NCBI GenBank assembly: GCA_026182355.1
Contig: JAPFBL010000034.1
Coordinates: 744,001 to 808,000, forward strand
Length of the DNA stretch: 64,000 bases
Direction: 5' to 3'
DNA from: Hermatobates lingyangjiaoensis
Taxonomy: Eukaryota; Arthropoda; Insecta; Hemiptera; Hermatobatidae
This document shows, piece after piece, positions 42,430 through 52,929 of this stretch. Each line of letters starts with the position of its first letter. Position 1 is the stretch's first letter. The position numbers were made by a program, and so were the translations under genes. A model generated the notes under the pieces. The model saw only the letters and a program-made list of their open reading frames with translations, searched no databases and was not told the DNA's origin.

Positions 42430-43340
42430 TAGTAAACCTGACCTCACAGCAGCAGTAACTCACGGAAGTTCTGTTGTACCCTGAATGATTTCTTGCCTAT
42501 CATGTGAGGGGTAGTAATGGAGTGATTAAGCGTCTCTAATAGCCTCTAACACTCAACTCCGACTTTCGGCCTTACGAGGCAACCCTGTTCACCTGCTATA
42601 TGCAGGGACAGACGAAAGAGGAGGAAAAGGTTATCAGGGGCTGGGCCTGACCACCTTCGTTTCACATCCTTCCTAATCCTCAAATCCCCTCCTTTCATGT
42701 CAGCCCCAATCTAAGGTGTTTGCGATCCGTGCCGAAGGATGGATGATACAGGGGTTACTGTATTATGAACGGAGCCTCAAAGGTATCAGGCGACCCCCTT
42801 GAGTAAATAGCCATACCATACTCCGTTATGTGGTGCTCTGCCGGAGTGGACAAAATACCACCGATAGAGCTTCAGGACTTTTCCCTGATACTAAAGAAAA
42901 GGAAGTCCGGAGACCATCCTCCGGAAGCGCAGAAGGTCCAAAAGCGCTAACTAGTGGGAGCCAACCTCCCACAAGTGTACCTAAGGGCCCGAAGAAGACC
43001 ATACTGAAGAAGGAAAAAGGAAGTTACTTTCTTCTGAAACGTAGGGAGCCTGAATGGATTATCAATGATGATTTATGCAGATTCTGCAAAGAAGAGGAAG
43101 AAACACCGTTGTACCTGCTGACTGACTGTAAGACAACTTTGCTACACAGATATATGTGCTTCGGGACACTCAACAAAACCACAGAAAAACTTATACCGCT
43201 GGAACCAGCAAAAATGCTGATCTTTTTGGAGGCGTTGAAGCTAAGTGCTGGGGTACTTTAGTACAGAAGAGGGGAAGTACAATAGTTTTTTTTTAAGACG
43301 CAGTGCTATAGTTACACTCAAATAATAATAATAATACCTA
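42430..43340 (+). mobile_element. Non-autonomous LINE-derived element, copy 1
   Basis: A 5' part with GGGGTTACTGTATTATGA and TCAGGCGACCCCCTTGAGTA is joined directly to a LINE 3' end with a zinc-knuckle coding segment, 3' UTR and (AAT)n tail (43321-43336). The inverted copy at 47035-47690 has the same internal join, so the deletion predates both insertions. The 5' limit is approximate. Confidence 0.75.
42830..43261 (+). CDS. Deleted LINE ORF with C-terminal zinc knuckle
   Basis: 143 codons, intact. The N-terminal half is low in structure (RRPSSGSAEGPKALTSGSQP, PKGPKKTILKKEKG). The C-terminal half reads LCRFCKEEEETPLYLLTDCK, matching the CX2C-X8-H-X4-C knuckle found after the reverse transcriptase of R1/Jockey/I-like LINEs, except that His is Tyr here (the other copy keeps His). 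It then has LEPAKMLIFLEALKLSAGVL. All enzymatic domains are missing. Confidence 0.65.
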   Translation: MVLCRSGQNTTDRASGLFPDTKEKEVRRPSSGSAEGPKALTSGSQPPTSVPKGPKKTILKKEKGSYFLLKRREPEWIINDDLCRFCKEEEETPLYLLTDCKTTLLHRYMCFGTLNKTTEKLIPLEPAKMLIFLEALKLSAGVL

Positions 43341-43344
43341 TGAC

Positions 43345-43950
43345 GTGACAACTGGTTAGTGCATCTTCAATGGATCCTAGGTCGTATCGCTATCAAGAAG
43401 AACGAGAGAGCAGAGCAGCTTAACAGAAAAAAAACAGAGTCCTCATGTAGCCGACATCTCATTGAGTCTGACCTCCACCAAAAAGCATTCATCAAAAAAT
43501 TGTTAAAAAATTCATGAAGAGGGTAGCAAGGAAAACAGTCGTTATCTATCATAAAAAGAGACTCAGGTCCTTCGTCCCACCGAAAGATCCGCTGTTGTTG
43601 CCAAGTTCAGACTCCTGACTGAGAACGACTCCCTACAGTCATAATGAATGATAAATATAACTTCACAACTAGATAAAGATTTGTTTACCAGCCTTTTGGT
43701 AAAACGATACACTTGAGTTATAATTCCGATACTCAATGTAATCGGTAAACTTCACAGGAGATGTATTTCTTCAAAAATCAATATACACAATAATTGTAGA
43801 ACACATATTAGTAAATTTTTTGTAGGATGTTGATAGAAGTGTTGATAAGATTATTTACAGTGACCAAAGCAAAGTCTAAATTAAATAAACCTCAAAAAAA
43901 AGATTCCTTCATAAAATTTTACCTAAAATGTGCAAAGCCTCTGAAGGTCT
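43345..43950. other. Spacer
   Basis: No recognised element between the LINE tail and the hAT MITE. Confidence 0.3.
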
Positions 43951-44244
43951 AGGACAGGCATGGGCAATCTGCTGCCCGCGGGCCACATGTGGCCCAACAC
44001 GTGTATTTATGCAGCCCTGGGAGATTATCTGGAATTCTATCTTAATATTAAAAACTCTTTTGCTTTTTTCCTTCTTAACAAAAATAACGTATGACGCAAT
44101 AACATTTTGGAGTGACGCAATGACATTGTGTTGTTATAATTGTTTACCATAATGAAATATGATATGAATAAGAATTTTCATTATAAGGACAATAAAAAGT
44201 TAATTAATTATTGACACGTTAATATAGCACACAGTATGTATTTC

Positions 44245-44465
44245 TATAAAAGATTTCAGATAAACACGTGAAATAACAATCAAACCACAATAAGAAATGG
44301 GAAAAGAAGACTAAGATCTTTCAACCGTAACAAACGGTCTTCGTCAGAGTCAAAAACCCAACTGATGATTACGGTTGAAAGATCTTAGTCTTGTTTTCCC
44401 ATTTCATATTGTGGTTTGATCATTGATTGTTATTTCACGTGTTTATGTGAAATCTTTCTATATAT
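44245..44465. mobile_element. AGAUCU-family PLE foldback nested in hAT
   Basis: Arms from AAGATTTCAGATAAACACGT to CACGTGTTTATGTGAAATCT. The minus core is intact. The plus arm has lost the 5' side of helix II (CTGATGATTACGGTTGAAAG), apparently by recombination between arms. Confidence 0.75.
44313..44347 (-). ncRNA. Hammerhead ribozyme-like motif (AGAUCU family)
   Basis: Minus: CUGACGA, A, GACCG/CGGUU (5 bp with one G-U), GAA, AGAUCU, H17 = U. Helix I AGUC/GACU. Confidence 0.75.
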
Positions 44466-44599
44466 ATATAGAAATACATTATATATATATAAGCTGTATG
44501 TATCGAAATACCACAATAATTATCATGCGGCTCGCGGTCACTTAGAAATTAAATAATGCGGCCCCCAGTTCACAAAAGGTTGAACAAGCCTCGTGTAGG

Positions 44600-46070
44600 A
44601 GAAAAAAAATATAACTTGAACTTTTCTTTCTTTCTATTAAAAATGATTTTAACCGTTTTAGAAAATAACCTGTGAAAAAAATAATACGGATCTATTATTT
44701 ATAAAGTTCACTTTTCAGGATCTCTGATAAACTGTTGATTCTATAAGGAAGCAGGGAATGGAAAAAATGTTGGAGGTCCTGGGGACGTGACGAAGTGGAG
44801 AAGTACTGGCCAACATTATCAGCTCCACCGCTTGGTTTAGCTGACTCCACCAATCTGTCAGTGTCCACAACACGTATTAGTTACACCTCCATGCGCCTTC
44901 CTTATCAACTCTTATCTATTTCAAAATAATTAAAATAAACTCCAAACAATGTTTTATCGAACATACAACCTCCATGTATGAATAAGTCATCTATGAAAAT
45001 CAACACGTGGAATTAACACCTGTTCACAAAAAACCCCTAGTAGAAAACTGATACAAGCTTAATAATAATTAATACAACTTTTAAAGTACAAGTTATTAAT
45101 AAAAATTATAAGATATTTAATACTTCTTTCTAGATAAATATTAAATATAAACTAAATGTTTTTTTTTTCTAAACTTTCCACTAATTTATAATTAACTAAC
45201 AACGGCCATAATTTTATTCAAAGTTAAAATAAAAAAAAAAACTGCATTCCTGTTATTAAAAAGTTTAAATCAAATTTATCGATGAAATTTACTAAGATAT
45301 TATAAAAAGTTGAATTTATTAAGCTGAAATTAAGTTACTTGATAAAACTCTGCAAAGAGGAATAATGAACCACCATTCACAAAATATTCCTCATTTTTAC
45401 CTTACTTCAATCTAAATATAATATAATATTAACATAATATAATAATAATTTAATATTATTATTATCAGTAGTAGTATTGTTATTAGTAATATTACAAATC
45501 CATAGAGAGAAAGGTTATATATACGTCAGTCAAAATTATAACTATTTTTCAGAGACCATAGAATGTTCTCTATTTATTATAATGTACATTTCCTTCCAGT
45601 TTTCAAATCGTAGGTAAGAACACCGTGAAAATGTCGGTTACTTTTTTGACTTAAAAGACCATTAACTTTCTCATACTGTCTTTAGTGGATAGGTAAAATA
45701 TCTTGTCTGTCTCAAGTTTACGTCATTTAATGTTTTCCTAAATTCTTTTTCCCCCCCTAATTAAAATCTAGGAAAGCATAATTCAGACGTAGCATGGAAA
45801 ACCAATCCGGTAACATTATCAACCTACGAATTAATATATGTCATCTTGAAATGAATACTTAGATTCATTAACAGTTGGAAGATATTAAGGTTTCTAGCAT
45901 ATGTGTAGAAAATAATACTTTTAAGTAATATTATTTTAAAAAATTGCAAAAAAAAACCTGTTTTGAGATGATGGATTTATACGTTCAGATTTTAGCTGAG
46001 TACAGTTTTACTGTTTTTAAGGTGGTGTTTGGATGGGTAAAGATTAGGGTTTATACAAAAACCAACATTT
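44600..46070. other. Spacer with a GC-richer patch
   Basis: Bases 44745-44890 are GC-richer (GGTCCTGGGGACGTGACG, CCACCGCTTGGTTTAGCTGA) but have no convincing frame. They could be a promoter, UTR or repeat fragment. The remainder is AT-rich. Confidence 0.3.
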
Positions 46071-46074
46071 CAGA

Positions 46075-46690
46075 AAACCAGTATTCGAATAGTAATTTTT
46101 TTCAGAAAACCGGTTTTAACCGGTTTCGAATTTTTATAAAAAAAATTTTTTGCTAGAATATTCTGTAATTCGAACAAAAAATTTTAACAGAAAATTTAGA
46201 GTGATTAAAAGCAGTTTTTGACTGAAATTATTTACTGTTCAATTTTATTTATAGTAAAAAATGTTTATGCAATTTAGTAGAACAATGAAATAATAGTTGA
46301 CCAGGATTAAATAACTTCAAAAATTCGTTCATTGTAGGGTAAAAAGTTACAATTATTAGTTGTTAATGCATAATTTTCACATATAAAGATGTAAATATTT
46401 TTATAATAGTGAAACGAGTTATTCAGCAAAGGGTTCGAATAAATAAAAAAAATATATTTTCATATTTGTACAATAACCATATTATTAAATCGGACCGATA
46501 TGATTCCAAGAACCAAACCGCTTGGAACAAACAGTGTTTTTATCAATCTGGTATATTTGGCTACATTTGTCATTTTCAATTTTTTTTTAAGTGTTATCCA
46601 TACATTGAAAACTGATATTTTCTATTAAAAACCCGGTTTTCGAATTTTATAATTTTCTCCAAAAAACTGGTTTTGAAAAACCGACAAAAT
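46075..46690. repeat. Repeat with AACCGGTT motifs
   Basis: AAAACCGGTTTTAACCGGTT at about 46106 and AAACCCGGTTTTCGAATTTT plus AAACTGGTTTTGAAAAACCG at 46629-46684 look like opposing ends of one AT-rich element of about 600 bp. No ORF of note. Assignment tentative. Confidence 0.35.
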
Positions 46691-47030
46691 GTAGTAAAGA
46701 TGCATAAAAAATTTTGTAATGATTCTACAAGGAAGACCTTTGATGGATCTTAATAAAATTTGTCATTTGAGCAGAAATAAAGTCTGTTGTTGGAAATATT
46801 GCTTCATGCAAAAGGTAACGTAATTTTACTTTATATCAAAAAAAGTATGGTCGAGAGATTTGGACTAATATTCATTCCTAGACGGCTTTTAAAACGTCTC
46901 TGCTTGTTAATTTTCTTCTGTGGACCAACAGGGGTGGAACGTTAAAGAGACTGGAAGAGGTCACATTAGAGATTTTATTTAAATTAACACCATTTAACTT
47001 TTATTCAGGTGATTATAAATAAATGCATTA
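46690..47030. other. Spacer
   Basis: Nothing recognised. Confidence 0.3.
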
Positions 47031-47034
47031 TATA

Positions 47035-47690
47035 TTATTACTATTATTATTATTTGAGGGTGACTATAGCACTTCGTCTTAAAAAAAAAACTATTTTACT
47101 TCCCATCTTTTGCACTAAAGTACCCCAGCAGTTAGCTTCAACGCCTCCAATAAGCTCAGTGCTTTTGCTGGTTCCAGCGGTAAAAGTTTTTCTGTGGTTT
47201 TGTTAAGTGTCCCGAAGCACCTATATCTGTGTAGCAAAGTTGCCTTGCAGTCGGTCAGCATGTGCAACGGTGTCTCTTCCTTTTCTTTGCAGAATCTGCA
47301 TAAACTATCATTGATAATGTCCATTCAGGCTCCCTATGTTTCAAGAGAAAGTAATTTCCTTTCTCCTTCTTCGGGAGGGTCTTCTTCAGGTCCCTTATGT
47401 GCACTTGTGGGAGGTTGGCTCCCACTAGTTAGTGCTTTTGGACACCCTGCGCTTCCGGAGGATGGTCTCTGGACTTCCTTCTTCTTATTATCATATAGGG
47501 GAAAATCCCTGTATCTCTATCGGTGGTATCTGTCCGCCCCGACAGAGCACCGCATACCGGAGTATGGTTATTTACTCAAGGGGGTCGCCTGATACCCTTG
47601 AGGCTCCGATCATAATACAGTAACCCCTGTATCATCCATCGTTCGGCACGGATCGCATAAAACCTTAGATTGGGGATTATCAAAATAAAA
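47035..47690 (-). mobile_element. Non-autonomous LINE-derived element, copy 2
   Basis: Inverted relative to 42430-43340 with the same internal structure. The tail is (AAT)n at 47037-47055. It is 5'-truncated near 47690 (CCCCAATCTAAGG). Confidence 0.8.
47115..47324 (-). pseudogene. LINE C-terminal zinc-knuckle segment
   Basis: SLCRFCKEKEETPLHMLTDC keeps the full CX2C-X8-H-X4-C knuckle. It is followed by LLHRYRCFGTLNKTTEKLLP and LEALKLTAGVL, and is about 85% like copy 1 over the shared part. The frame upstream is shifted relative to copy 1. Confidence 0.7.
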
Positions 47691-48050
47691 TGCTAAAAAT
47701 TAACAGAAGAAAACATTGGACCTTCAATAAACCTTTAATTTCAGTTTAACCCTAGAACTTCTAAATGAAACAGTACTACTAAAACCAAGTTTTAGAATAA
47801 TTTCCTTATAGAAGTTATTTACTTTTATATCTAAGACTTTAATAAATTATGTTAAATAAATCTTGCTATAGTACTAATGGCTGCAGCTGGAATTAGTTAT
47901 CTTTTTAAGTATTACAGTGCTCCTTGGAATAATCCATAATTATTATTATGGACTAGACTAGACCTAGTCTAGTCTAGTCGAAGATTTTGTCCGGTTAACA
48001 TTATTGTTCCTTTAAATAATGTAAATTTCATTTTCTTAGTTAAAAAATTC
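47690..48050. other. Spacer with a perfect short palindrome
   Basis: At about 47949-47978, GACTAGACTAGAC is followed by its near complement CTAGTCTAGTCTAGTC. Otherwise AT-rich. Confidence 0.5.
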
Positions 48051-48175
48051 TTACTTCTGCCAATGAAAAAGGTTTTAAATAAAACCGAAACGTTGGCAAC
48101 GAGAGTTTGATTTTTTATCCTGGAAAATTGACCTAACCCCGATTAGATATATATATATATATATATATTGTTGAA
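48050..48175 (+). mobile_element. ACGU-family PLE fragment, decayed core
   Basis: Helix II GGUUUU/AAAACC, GAA, ACGU, U and helix I GGC/GCC are perfect, but the CUGANGA segment is AAUGAAA. Paralogous to 35270. It ends at (TA)n (48147-48168). Confidence 0.6.
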
Positions 48176-49434
48176 TGACCTTTGTACTGTGGCGTGAATA
48201 AATTTCATTGTCCATCTTTCAAGTTTTCTCACCTTTGTTTTAAATCTTTCAACAAAGGTCGTTCAACAAAACATGAATAAAAGAAGGATTGCTCTCCAAA
48301 TTTACAAATCTATATATATGACAAAAATGAACAAATACGGAGAATCTATAACTAAATTGAACAAAAACTAACTTGGGAATAAAACTGAAACTGATTAAAT
48401 AAGAATCTATCTAGCTTCTTTACAGATAGCTAACCATGCCTTAAAGAAAGGCCATTGAAATTACTGTGCAGAGTGAAAATATTTTAATAGTGATGTTGAA
48501 AGTAAGAGGTAGAGCATACCAATGAAACACCCCATGAAAGATCGTTCAGATTGCAGCGAGGAGGTAATAAGAACATGTAAAAAGTATCCCAAGACACTCT
48601 TTAGATAAGAACAGCACGACCGGTAAAGATAGTAACGGTTGCGAAGGCATTTGAGTTATAACATGAAAACAATTGTGACAGTATTCATTTCTATATTCAT
48701 ATCTACTTTGCTTGTGTCATGAGGTTCAAGCACTGTTGTCGTATAATTAGCGAATTATGTACTTTGACTGACTTATTGTATAAAAAACTGACAAATGAGA
48801 GATTTAGTTCATCTTGTCAGAAAGATAAGGTAGTGTTGGCAGCACTGCTGTAATACACACTGTCTAATACACACGATCATTTAAAAAACTTTACGAATAC
48901 ATCTTTTGAAGCAGTTAGCATCATACTTTGTTAAATCGGAAGTACAAACTGATAGGGTACCTGAACTTGGTTCATATCACGAAAAAATGAATCATAATCA
49001 AATGCATCAAAGAAAATCCATGTTACCCAACAAGTGGTAAACTAATAAAATTTGCTCAGATTGAAATAGTTTGCAACACATGGCCGGCCAGTACCTAGTG
49101 CAGATCTCCTCAAAGAGTGCGCCCTGGAATGCAGCCAGGACCATCCCAAGATAACGGAAGATTAAATTTATATAACACATTTATTTTTTAAGAAATTGCA
49201 TAATGTCCCTTTATTTTAGAAACACCATGTATGATGTCGTTTTCAAGTCTGAGTCAAGTCTCCGCCAAAGATAGTTTAAACTGCAAGGTTCATTTCTTTA
49301 ATATTTAAACAGCTTTGAATAATACTTTCTCTTTTCCTGTCTTTGGGATTAAAATCATTTGTTACTGACCTCTCTCCCTCACTCTCTCTCTTTCCTCTCT
49401 CTCACTCTTATTCTAATTCTTTCTCTGACACACA

Positions 49435-49469
<35 letters not shown>

Positions 49470-49925
49470 CCTATTAATTCGTTTTCATTTTAGTGTCTAA
49501 TTCTAACAAATCCTATTTATTTGTAGATGATTGATGAAGATACTAAACAGTACAGACGCAAAAAAACATGTATACTATTTTAAACCAATAAAAAACTAAT
49601 TAAATAACACCACATCTAAAATAATCATGCCAATTTATTACAGTTATAAAGACCTGTTAAATATATTATTATTTGTTCACTCGTAACAAATTAGGGCGGG
49701 TATCTAGTGTTTAGGAATGCAGAAGAGGTATAAAAGATCGTTGCGAATACCAGAACAATAGAAATGAGGCATTCTTGCAGTAAACCTGCTTATTGATGAG
49801 TGCTAAATACAATAATACTTTGATTCTGTCCATCATTCTCACAATTATAATGATCATTACAACTTGCCATGAAGTCGGAACCTTTCTTCAGTTTTCCTTC
49901 TTCTCCCCGATGTCTAAAAAGGACT
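48175..49925. other. Spacer
   Basis: 48170-48260 holds a short inverted pair (TTGAATGACCTTTGT / ACAAAGGTCGTTCAA). A (CT)n(CA)n microsatellite lies at 49370-49470. No gene was recognised. Confidence 0.35.
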
Positions 49926-49999
49926 AAGACAGTGGTTCTCAGAGCATGGTACAGACGGCTCACTAGGGAGGGATATTATTAAGGGGCCCATGGGCACGC

Positions 50000-50275
50000 A
50001 GTTATCATGCATACCAGAGGTCCATCACAATGTCAATCGCGATCTACCAGTCGAACACCAAGGTATCACTGGTATTGAAAAAACCCTTGAGTGTTTTCAC
50101 TGGACCAACCCTTCAGCACCACATCCTTGGTGTCTTCCTGATGATGAACACAGAGTGTTCGAAACGCGTTGTTGTTGTTGAATAAAACTTCATTTGTGTG
50201 GAGACTTTTGTTTGTTTATCCATTCTACTTCAGAATGAGTAAATACCACACAATTACGGATTGCACAACTAATGA
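50000..50275 (+). mobile_element. ACGCGU-family PLE nested in hAT
   Basis: Contains CACTGGACCAACCCTTCAG, the ribozyme-like core, ATTTGTGTGGAGAC and the outer end CAGAATGAGTAAATACCACA CAATTACGGATTGCAC. Confidence 0.7.
50138..50170 (+). ncRNA. Hammerhead ribozyme-like motif (ACGCGU family)
   Basis: CUGAUGA, U, GAACAC-AGA-GUGUUC, GAA, ACGCGU, H17 = U. Helices II and III are perfect; helix I has one pair next to the site. Confidence 0.65.
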
Positions 50276-50818
50276 TTTAATGTGATATCAGTTTAATGTC
50301 CCATGCATTCTGTCTTTAATACTGATCGATAGCGTAGCGAGTTGACCATTAAAAATTTTTAATTTATTGAAGTTTGATTTTTTTATAATTTGTTTGAAAA
50401 GAAATTATAAAATATTGATAAAGAAAGTATTTTACAAAAAGGAAAAAACATTTTGTATTCTAATTCATGGAGTAAATGTAAAGTTATTCAACAGTTACAT
50501 TTATTAACTAAAAAGAAATATTTTTTTTTGAAAATTAACACAAGTCATAGAGTGGTTGCGAGGGGGTCATAGATGATAAGGAAAGTTCTCAGGGGTCCCT
50601 GAGAAAAAAGTTTTCAGGCTGAGATCCCTTACTGAGAGTTTCCGTCAATTCTACCGTTTTCTTTAGAACTAAAGCCATGTTTGCGTTCGACTGATTTCAT
50701 TTTCTTTCACTAAATTTAAGAAACGGTCCGCAAGGACTATAACACTTTAAATTACACAAAGAAAGAAAAAGAAAAAGGAATAAAAAGCACACTTATAGAG
50801 AATAAATATTGAATTCTC

Positions 50819-50846
50819 AATATTTCGAACTGTTGTTCGTCATCAG
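50819..50846 (-). ncRNA. Hammerhead ribozyme-like motif (AUAU family)
   Basis: Minus: CUGAUGA, C, GAAC-AACA-GUUC, GAA, AUAU, H17 = U. Helix I GAG/CUC is perfect. Confidence 0.75.
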
Positions 50847-50959
50847 GAGTAGACTAGAAGAGAGGATGAATTGAGAGAGATCACCCCACGTCGTGATTCG
50901 CGCTCCGTCCTTCGACGTGGAGAGATTTCTCTCACTTCATCCTCTCTTCTAGTCTACTC

Positions 50960-50987
50960 CTGATGACGAACAACGGTTCGAAATATC
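50960..50987 (+). ncRNA. Hammerhead ribozyme-like motif (AUAU family)
   Basis: Plus: CUGAUGA, C, GAAC-AACG-GUUC, GAA, AUAU, H17 = C. Helix I GAG/CUC is perfect. Confidence 0.75.
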
Positions 50988-51280
50988 GAGAATTCTGTAA
51001 GTGTACTTTTTATTCCTTTTTCTGTGTCATGCTTTTATGTAATTTTAAGTTCATTTTCTTTCTATCAAAGTAAACCTTGATTTCTAAAATGAAATGTTTA
51101 CAAAAAGAAAGAAACAATCTTGTTTAAACAATAAAAAAAAATTAAGATAAAAAAACCTTTTAGATTGCTGGTCATCCATGTAATAAATTGTCAATTTGAA
51201 CGGTCACTTATCGTCGATCACTATCAAAAAGGAAAGGCGAACTAAAAAAAGACTGATAAGCGGCTGGAGAAGACGACAAT

Positions 51281-51341
51281 ATGGCCTACTTTGACTATGT
51301 TCCGGGTGTCGACACAGCTCTGCTGACCTGGCCTTTCCCCA
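51281..51341 (+). CDS. Candidate short first coding exon
   Basis: ATG at 51281 in good context (GACAATATGG) opens MAYFDYVPGVDTALLTWPFP with GC-rich third positions (GTT CCG GGT GTC GAC), unlike its AT-rich flanks. A usable donor A|GTCAGT follows at 51342. Without splicing the frame ends at 51365 after 28 codons. The minus strand is also open here (51204-51392), so direction is not certain. No family recognised. Confidence 0.3.
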
Positions 51342-51399
51342 GTCAGTATTACTTCTTCCTTCCTTAACAGTCTCAACATTCACGGCCACCATAATGCCT

Positions 51400-52755
51400 T
51401 AATTAACTTCCATGTAGTTCAGTGAGTACCAAAAATTCTCTGAAAAATTACCTTAATTATTATCTGTGAAAGAGGCTTCTTCATATAAGCTTGCAAAAAT
51501 ATCAATAAATAATATAATCTTATTTGTTGTTACCTATACTAACAAAGTGATTTGTTGAAATAACTCAAGTTAAATTTTACGAAAAACAATAGAATAGAAA
51601 TTCTTATAGAACTCAAATTTATGTTCAGTAATTATATCAAGATTCTATAAAAAATTAAAGAATAAAGTGTTAAAACATCTATATATTAGCGAAATTTGGC
51701 TAATTATTTCCTATTTAAAATTTAAATAGACATGATATAAGATTAAATTTAATGTAAACAATTTTAAAACCAAATTTCACAGATTATAGTTAAACAAATA
51801 GTTTTTATATGATGGTGTTCACATTTTTTTTAATTATGAACATTTCATAATGTCAGAATTACAAATATGACCACATATAGAAACTACAGTTTCAAAATAT
51901 GAATAATTTTCAATGAATTTAACAGCCATTTGATAACAGAGAATGAACCAAAAGTAAGTTTACAGTTACCCAACTCTTTTCTTTGCAAGACAATGATTTC
52001 AATTTGTAAATCATAAAATAATAAAACAATGAAACAGGTAACACAGATAAAAGAAATGGATGTTAAATTAATATTGGAAGGTGGAAAATAATAAACTTGT
52101 TCTATGAGCAAGGTTAACTGTGGCAATACTTTTAGTCCTGTATATGTGTTCATATTTTTCCCAAATCATTTTTAATCAACATAATTTTACAGTATATGAT
52201 TATAAAGAATGTATTTCACTCATTGATTAAAACAATATGTTACTAATTAGTGAAATGTTTAATGTTAAATGGAACATTATTACATTGTAAACCCAAACTA
52301 ATACTCATAACTGAATTAAAATAGTCAATTATATTAAATATGAAACAACTATAATTATAAAAACAGTTATAAATATTATTGAATTCAAATTGTAAGAGTT
52401 ATAATAAAATTAGAAAGTAATATATTCCATTAAACTTCCATAAACTAAAATGAAATTCTAATTATTTAAATATTTTATTTCTGGTAGGACATTTCTTTGA
52501 TATTTTGATAAATAACAAGCAAATTATTATGTATTTTAAATTAATTTGTCATGTTATATTTAAATATAGGTTTGTATTATTAAATGTAAGATAGTTTTAT
52601 TGCAAAAAGGACGCTAACCTAAACTTGAAGTGGCTATATTGGTTAAACATAATAACTGATAAATTCCCATCTAATTGTTTGTTTAAATAATTATTATTCA
52701 ACTAATTAATTATTAAAAACTTATGTACTACAAATAGTTGCAAAAGCATTTGTAC
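51400..52755. other. Low-repeat AT-rich region
   Basis: About 22% G+C, with no transposon ends or satellites seen. It lies between two candidate host-gene signals. Confidence 0.3.
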
Positions 52756-52757
52756 TT

Positions 52758-52925
52758 ACCATTTGATGAAATATCCATTAATATTGGTCTTTTCAGAGAA
52801 TAATATTTCATATTATGGAGGGATATAGCATTAGAACGCTTCCGAGCCGTGTTCTCGACTGACGAATGAGAGAGCAGTGACTTGCATATGACGTCACTCT
52901 AGCAATATCATTTCAATTACGTCAT
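52758..52925 (-). promoter_or_regulatory. Candidate promoter and non-coding first exon
   Basis: The minus strand has TTACGTCA-type and TGACGTCA (CRE) sites at 52917-52924 and 52889-52896, then a GC- and CpG-richer stretch (GTCGAGAACACGGCTCGG) and, 130 bp on, a strong splice donor ATG|GTAAGTAC at 52759. This order suggests transcription leftwards. No transposon signature was seen. Confidence 0.3.
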
Positions 52926-52929
52926 TTAT

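Larger units (their letters stand above)
43955..44592. mobile_element. hAT MITE with nested PLE foldback
   Basis: It starts CAGGCATGGGCAATCTGCTG, CCCGCGGGCCACATGTGGCC. It ends with CATGCGGCTCGCGGTCAC, TGCGGCCCCC and AACAAGCCTC. The target duplication GTCTAGGA / GTGTAGGA matches at 7 of 8 bases (43947-43954; 44593-44600). A PLE foldback (44245-44465) is inserted inside, so the PLE is the younger element. Confidence 0.8.
49930..50634. mobile_element. hAT element remnant with nested PLE
   Basis: The left end CAGTGGTTCTCAGAGCATGG and the right end GGGGTCCCTGAGAAAAAAG then GATCCCTTACTG are typical of Charlie-type hAT termini. The 8-bp flanks do not match. A PLE (50000-50275) lies inside. Confidence 0.65.
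50735..51040. mobile_element. AUAU-family PLE foldback (GAAC/GUUC type)
   Basis: Inverted arms with CTCTTCTAGTCTACTCCTGA and complement, centre CGCGCTCCGTCCTTCGACG. Each arm has an intact core. The ends share GAAAAAGGAATAAAAAG and complement. Confidence 0.8.
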
